Positions 58,813 to 64,000 of a stretch of DNA of 64,000 nt are shown in pieces (the stretch's first letter is position 1; each line of letters begins with the position of its first letter). Below the pieces are notes generated by a model. That model saw nothing but the letters and a program-made list of their open reading frames with translations. It did not search any database and was not told where the DNA came from. The position numbers and the translations under genes were made by a program. Location of the stretch: assembly GCA_035235625.1 (NCBI GenBank), contig CP141140.1, forward strand, positions 63,976,581-64,040,580, in the 5' to 3' direction. Source of the stretch: Saururus chinensis (taxonomy: Eukaryota > Streptophyta > Magnoliopsida > Piperales > Saururaceae).

Positions 58813-60983
58813 CTATTGTGCATGGACTTTAGTATGGGACTGAGGGTGTTTGTGTGTATGCTATCAATGGGCATGTGGGTGACGAGCTAGGGGTGTTTTG
58901 GATTGGATCAAATGTCAAAGTAAGAAGCAAAAGACTTTAAGGTTCAATGCATATGAAGACTAATAAAAGGATTGGATTGGATCAGATGTTGGAGCGACAA
59001 GCAGAAGACTTCAGTGTTTAGGAATAAGTAGACTTAGGGCTTGGAGTTTAACAGGAAAAATATAAGATAGTAAGATTTCATAGCATAATGTAAGAATTAT
59101 AAACTTGAACATATTGGAACTAAAGAAAATAATAGTAAGGGAGTGAGACTTTAGCTAGTTCCGCTAGATTGAGTTATGTGTTTTTTGTTGCCAGTCAATG
59201 AGCAATCAGTTGCGCTTTTGTGAGAATGGAGTGGCACTTACCCTTTGGGTATTATCTTGGTGCTATGTTTAAGCCTAGACGCTTGTCTCTCTCTTGAGAG
59301 CATCGTAATTTTCTTGCCAAAAGTGTAATCGTAAGTTTTGACCCAAAACTATAAGACTTTCACCCTTAGTTGGCATTGTATGGCTCTAGAGAGTGGACAT
59401 TTGCGTACTTAAGTAAGTAGTATCGTAGATCTAATCTTACCTATTTTATCATATGCCTTATGAGTACATGTGTACCTTACCTTCAAAAAAATCTTTAGTG
59501 TATAGAATCCTCCTCGAAGGTTAAGGTGATGCCCTAATGACATTCATTCCTTACGGCACTAGAGTTGATTAGTGATTTAATTGGCTCTAGTTACCGACTT
59601 TAAGTATAAGTTTGTAAGTGTAAGTCTATAAGTATAAGATTGTAAGTATGAAACCTTAGGGGTTAAATGGATTACGTTCCATGTTTGAGCCGGTCGGTCT
59701 ATTTTCAGCTAAACATTTCTCATGTCGAGCCATGGTGTTTTTCCTATGAGATATTGTCTTGGTGTTGTATTTAAGCCCTAATATTTGATGCTCTATTGAG
59801 AGTGATGTATGTTTTTGCCCATAGTTGGCACTCTAAGTTTCTGCCCAAAAGTGGCACTATATTGCCCCAGAGAATGGGCGTTTGTACACTCAGGTAAGTA
59901 GTATCATAGATATATTCTTCCATGTTTAATCTTATGCCCCATAAGTATAGGTGTGCCTTGCATTCGAAAAATTCGCGTTATCTAGTTACTCCCCGGATGC
60001 CCCAGTGGCATGCCTTTCCTTCTACGCTCAAGCTAATTAAATTATAATAAGCTTTGCTTGTCGATAGTAAGTATATGATTTCTAAGTAAGAGTAAGATTG
60101 TAAGATTCTAAGTAAGAGTAAGTTTGTAAGCTTTTAAGCAATAGTGAGTTTGTAAACTTCTAAGTAAGAGTAACTGTAAGACTCTCCGAGCAAGAATGTA
60201 AGCTATGGATTTGTGTACAATAGTATAGATTTAAGTATGATAGTACGAGTAAGACAGTAAGTATACATATATGGGTAACAATGTCTAGTAAGCTTATGTG
60301 TACGTGCATATGTTTATTGTAAGTCTTTGATTTTTTTATGCTTTCTTTCTTCATGTGGATGTTCCATGAAAACAACTATATTTGAACTTAGAGAGTTCAC
60401 TAATTAGAACTCTCATACTAAGTATGAAAATACTTATTTTTCCTTCTTTTTAGCCCCATATGTTTTGAAGGCTTTTGTAGGTCTTTGATCGAGAGATCCT
60501 TAGTGTATACTCGCACTGTTGTTGAAGGACCTATCTTTTTATACTTTGAGTGTACCTTTGACTCAATACGAGTCCTTTGTAATTTTGCCACTAGCTAATG
60601 TGTTAATTTGATAATTGTTGTATTGGATGAGATGAGAGTTAAAATGTTTATATTTTTCTTAACTTGTATATGCGACTTTATCCTATGGACTATTATGGGG
60701 TTTGTACTTAGAGATGTTTAGGGTATATTTTCATTCAAGCCCATGGCCATGGCATTTAATTTTCATGTTTTGTATTCGATTCACACCTGAGATTATTTGG
60801 TTTCGATGTATGATGATTTGACAAAGTTTAAGTTGAAAAATTTACGTATGATTATTTATATTTATGAAAACTATTTCCACAAGTTACAAACTTCATCAAT
60901 CTTTATTATTTACAAATGTTATATTACAAAAAAAAATTCATAAAATTATAAGAAAAAATGTGTGTAAAAATCTTGGAGTGACA
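58591..60983 (+). mobile_element. 5' LTR of an LTR retrotransposon inserted in the LINE
   Basis: The right end GGAGTGACA (60983) is followed after two bases by a primer-binding site, so this is the 5' LTR of a plus-strand element. Its last 414 bp are repeated at 61337-61748. The left end was not pinned down; the LINE frame ends near 58590. It contains an internal direct duplication (about 59250-59545 against 59750-60010, sharing TCTTGGTGxTxTxTTTAAGCC and GTAAGTAGTATCxTAGAT) and short GTAAG-type repeats at 60080-60260. Confidence 0.7.
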
Positions 60984-60985
60984 GT

Positions 60986-60998
60986 TGGTATCATCACC
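60986..60998 (+). other. Primer-binding site, tRNA-Met type
   Basis: TGGTATCATCACC lies two bases after the LTR terminus. It matches the plant initiator-tRNA-Met primer-binding site TGGTATCAGAGCC at its first eight positions. Confidence 0.75.
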
Positions 60999-61336
60999 TA
61001 GATTTTCTGACTACAAGTCTATAACAGTTGCAAGTTCAGAGTCGTGGCATGTGAGTATAAGTTAGAAAATATTCTAAGGGAAATTGGGTGAAGATATTTT
61101 CCCTAATCTTGTTTCTTTTTGCATTTGGGCAGAGTTGAGACAAGGTGGCTCCAACACTGATAGATTCGGTAGTTGGATTGCACATCTAATGGCCAAGGAG
61201 AGCAATAGGCTGCTAAGAGTGTTTTAAATTTTGGCAAGGATAGCTCATACATTTAATGGTTGTTACGAAAGCCAGAGGCTGCTAGCATTAAAAGAATAAT
61301 ACAAAGCAACTCGTGGAGGTCATGCAAATTTTGAAT
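60999..61336 (+). mobile_element. Shrunken internal region of the LTR element
   Basis: Only about 340 bp separates the primer-binding site from the 3' LTR fragment. No gag or pol motif is recognisable. A large internal deletion running into the 3' LTR is the simplest explanation. Confidence 0.65.
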
Positions 61337-61748
61337 GAGTCCTTTGTAGTTTGCCATGAGTTGATGTATTAATTTGATAATTGTTGTATTGGGTGAAATA
61401 AGAGTTGAGATGTTTATATTTCTCTCGACTTGTATATGAGACTTTACACTCTAGACTATTATGGGGTTTATATTCAAAGACACCTCGGGTATATTTTCAT
61501 TTAAGCTCGTGACCATGACATTTAATTTTCATGATTTGTATTTGATATATGTATGAGATTGTTTGGTTTGGTTGTATGACAATTAAACATACTTTAAGTT
61601 GAAAAACTTATGTATGATGATTTATATTTATGATAAATATTTTTAGAGCTATTGAATTTCATCAATTTTCACTATTTATATACATTATATTGCAAAAAAA
61701 ATCGTAAAAGTTTTTTAAAAAAATTGTGTAAAATTATCGGGTGTGACA
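61337..61748 (+). mobile_element. 3' LTR fragment (last 412 bp of the LTR)
   Basis: A direct, diverged copy of 60570-60983. Both begin GAGTCCTTTGTA and share TTGATAATTGTTGTATTGG and CTATTATGGGGTTT. This copy ends CGGGTGTGACA at 61748, where LINE coding sequence resumes directly. The 5' two kilobases of this LTR are missing. Confidence 0.85.
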
Positions 61749-61935
61749 GGAACTCCATTGCCCACTATTTGGCAAGGTGGGCAAAGTCTTTCCCTTCCCC
61801 CCAAGTGTGGACCTATTGTTTCCTAGAGTTCATCAGGGCAACCTCTTGCCTTGGTTTCTCCGTCCTTGTAAGCTTGGTGTGTGCTAGCCAAACTTTCCTT
61901 CCAATAAAAATAAAATTGGTTTTAGAGTAATGACA
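61749..61935 (+). mobile_element. L1-type LINE 3' end (RNase H tail)
   Basis: The frame reads NSIAHYLARWAKSFPSP and ends shortly after FLPIKIKLVLE. The first motif is the conserved end of the plant LINE RNase H domain. A CCAATAAAAATAAAATTGG stretch near 61900-61920 is the usual LINE 3' tail and contains AATAAA-type signals. It is the continuation of the LINE at 57760-58590; about 150 residues between the two parts are missing. Confidence 0.75.
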
Positions 61936-62911
61936 AAAGGCATAGGTTGATTTAATCGAATATCAGCCTCATCCATCAACCACTTGTCATGAAAAAGATG
62001 GATAAAGTGCCCCTTAGAGATATGACAACCCATTCCCAATTTGAGATGATGTACAAATTTTGGTTTGTTTTATAGAAGTTATTCATAGTGCTAAGTTTGG
62101 AATATGACTTCATTTCATTCATAAGTCATTTCTGTTTGTAAAAATTTTGACAAAAAAATTGCTAAAGGGGATATACAAAAGGCCGCAAGAGAATTCAAAG
62201 CTTGGGGGGGAGGGATTTGCCATGAGCTTTAATTGGTATTGCAAGGCCCAAAAATAAACCGATTAATATAACACCCAACTCAAAAGCTAACCTATAAATG
62301 AAATTTTCATCGTAAAACTTGATAGTATTGGCTTAAAAGGTTTCAAATTTTATAGTCAAACTTGAAACAGTGATAAATTCAAAATAACTTGAAACATGAG
62401 TTACGTATGTTATATGAACATAATTCAATCTCAGGCTAATGCACATGCGTGAGCTCGAGCTCATACAAATAGATCTCATATTACAAAATCATTTGCATAC
62501 ATGAGAAGGCTAATAACCAATAAGCTTTGGCCAATAAAAATACCATGAAAGAGGGTATTTAGGCTTAATGAATAATAACAAAATGATGTGGAGGGAGGAT
62601 CTCCTGGATTTCGGGTGACATGTGTTGTGCCTTGTGGTGGTGGTGATACGAGCTCTTGTAATCTCATTCTAGTTCAAGTATAATTTTGGAATTGTAATGG
62701 TTTGGGAGTCATGATATTATGGGGATGTTGTTGATGTTTTAAAAAAATAATAATAAATAAATTTCAAAGAAGGGTTGTACCTTTTGGTGAAGGGTTGCAT
62801 CCCTTACTTTTTGTTACCTTCATTTATTTTGCACCTCTCGGTAAAAGGTGTCCTCCCTTGAATATTGTGTATGGGTTACAACTATCAGGAATGGTTGCAT
62901 CCCTTCAGTTG
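61936..62911. other. No gene recognised; LTR-like start near 62022
   Basis: ATGACAACCCATTCCC at 62022 and the TTCATAAGTCATTTCTG stretch near 62125 resemble TGTCACACCCC... TTCATAAGTCATTCAATGG at 33250-33295, so this is probably another scrap of that LTR family. Small frames show no motif. Confidence 0.4.
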
Positions 62912-64000
62912 TGTGACGCCCCGACCCGCAAACCGACCCGGGCCGGGGGTCCAAAAAGCGATGAAAACCAAACCCAGAACCGAGAGCAGCACGCTCTGAG
63001 TGCGAGAGTCTTCCCGTTCCTCTACGTGCTACGGAACTTTAGCGCTCCGTTGCGCGTAGGCAAGAACTGGCCCAATTATATAACTAATTCGGACCGGGCC
63101 AACGTTGCATTGCCGTTGGTTGCCTACGTACATATCAGACAACATCCACGATGTTACTCCGATAAGATCAGATCTGGACGTAGTTCTGCCTACTGGCTAC
63201 TACATACATCAAACCATTCGAAAAACACATACGTATACCCGAATATTTAATCAGGGTTATACGAAAACCCATAAAACACCAACAACACACATCTCGCTCT
63301 ATCATAGAGACGAGCATCACACAACCAATACGAAAACCCGATAAAACACCAGCAACACGCATCTCACTCTATCATAGAGACGAGCACCACACAACTACCA
63401 CAACATGCCTCCCAGAATCACATCATTCCTCACTCTATCCTAGAGCAAGACCACACATCACACGTCTTGCTCCATCACTGAGCTGAGACCACACATCACA
63501 CGTCTCGCTCCATCACTGAGCCGAGACCACATACATCACATGTCTCGCTATATCACTTAGCCGAGACCACACGCATCACACGTCTTGCTCTATTATAGAG
63601 TGAGACGGAACACAATCATAGGTCTCACTCTATCACTGAGCCGAGACCGAACACACACACAACCCGTCTCTCTCTAACCCAGAGCGAGACGACACACATC
63701 ATGCATATAAGCATAGCATAACAATATATAAACACAATCATAGATCTCGCTCTATCACTGAGCCGAGACCGAACACACACACAACCCGTCTCTCTCTAAC
63801 CCAGAGGGAGACGACACACATCATGCATATAATCATATCATAACATAACACACGCACAGCCCGTCTCTCTCTAATCCAGAGTGAGACGGCACACACCACA
63901 ACTAACACATGTCATTCCATAATTAAATAGATGGTAAGAAACCCTTACTCCCCCTGATGCCTCACGAGGTAGCGGTATTCGGGAAGCTCATTTCTGGGCG
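62912..64000 (-). mobile_element. Partial LTR, minus orientation, running off the window
   Basis: It starts TGTGACGCCCCGACCCG, the reverse complement of this family's LTR 3' end. It matches the left part of the nested LTR at 2504-2830 (ACTAATTCGGACCGGGCCAACG, TGCCTACGTACATAT, GTAGTTCTGCCTA). The same order of blocks is kept for at least 330 bp, followed by a tandem-repeat region. The other end lies outside the window. Confidence 0.75.
63420..63900. repeat. Degenerate tandem repeat of ~40-45 bp (GTCTCGCTCTATCACTGAGCC)
   Basis: Units built on GTCTCGCTCxATCACTGAGC then CGAGACCACACATCACA recur about ten times between 63420 and 63900. A larger unit of about 130 bp is repeated at 63620-63710 and 63740-63830. 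The reverse-complement counterpart near 6170-6240 in the outer LTR (ATCTCGGCTCAGTGATAGAGC) has only two or three copies. Confidence 0.8.

Noticed and set aside
1-64000. tRNA, rRNA or organellar insertions
   Set aside because: No cloverleaf with conserved A and B boxes, rRNA or plastid/mitochondrial gene was recognised by eye; a tRNAscan or Rfam search would settle it.

Overview
This is nuclear DNA of a flowering plant. It is AT-rich, holds only two intact protein-coding genes, and is otherwise packed with decayed, nested transposable elements of plant type: Copia, Ty3/gypsy chromovirus (Tekay-like), L1-type LINE, Mutator, CACTA-like, hAT-like and Stowaway-like elements. The lineage within angiosperms cannot be fixed from the sequence.

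The two intact genes are both on the minus strand. The first (20034-22013, with a 5'-leader intron at 22071-22596) encodes a 659-residue ankyrin-repeat plus tandem CCCH zinc-finger protein of the plant RR-TZF family. The second (51380-52774, two exons) encodes a 436-residue protein with the VARLMGLE motif of the TRM/LONGIFOLIA (DUF3741/DUF4378) family. A Mutator-like element (44211-48347) carries a recognisable but disabled transposase.

Layout: 0.9-8.2 kb, a decayed Copia element split by a solo LTR, itself split by a second solo LTR of the same family in opposite orientation; 8.2-15.9 kb, a minus-strand Ty3/gypsy element whose reverse transcriptase is split by a 3.4-kb solo LTR; 15.9-16.6 kb, an inverted, truncated paralogue of the CCCH gene broken by a 171-bp MITE; 16.6-20 kb, remnants and the 3' flank of the CCCH gene; 20-23 kb, the CCCH gene; 23-29 kb, AT-rich DNA with MITEs; 29.2-30.6 kb and 33.6-37.2 kb, two further solo LTRs with exact target-site duplications; 37.6-39.4 kb, a CACTA-like stretch; 39.9-40.6 kb, a hAT-like MITE; 44.2-48.3 kb, the Mutator element; 49.5-50.4 kb, a MITE cluster; 51.4-53.6 kb, the TRM-like gene and its leader; 54-57.5 kb, LTR remnants and an (AT)n tract; 57.7-61.9 kb, a LINE interrupted by an LTR element that still has a primer-binding site; 62.9-64 kb, an LTR running off the window.

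No new gene system is evident. The most informative observations are the exactly delimited nested solo LTRs that together imitate a 4-kb foldback element, the MITE hairpin that splits the CCCH pseudogene, a recurring paired-palindrome module inside unrelated LTRs, and three CAG-to-TAG type stops in the Mutator transposase tail. All LTR clade names are inferred from protein motifs and termini read by eye; no database search was run.
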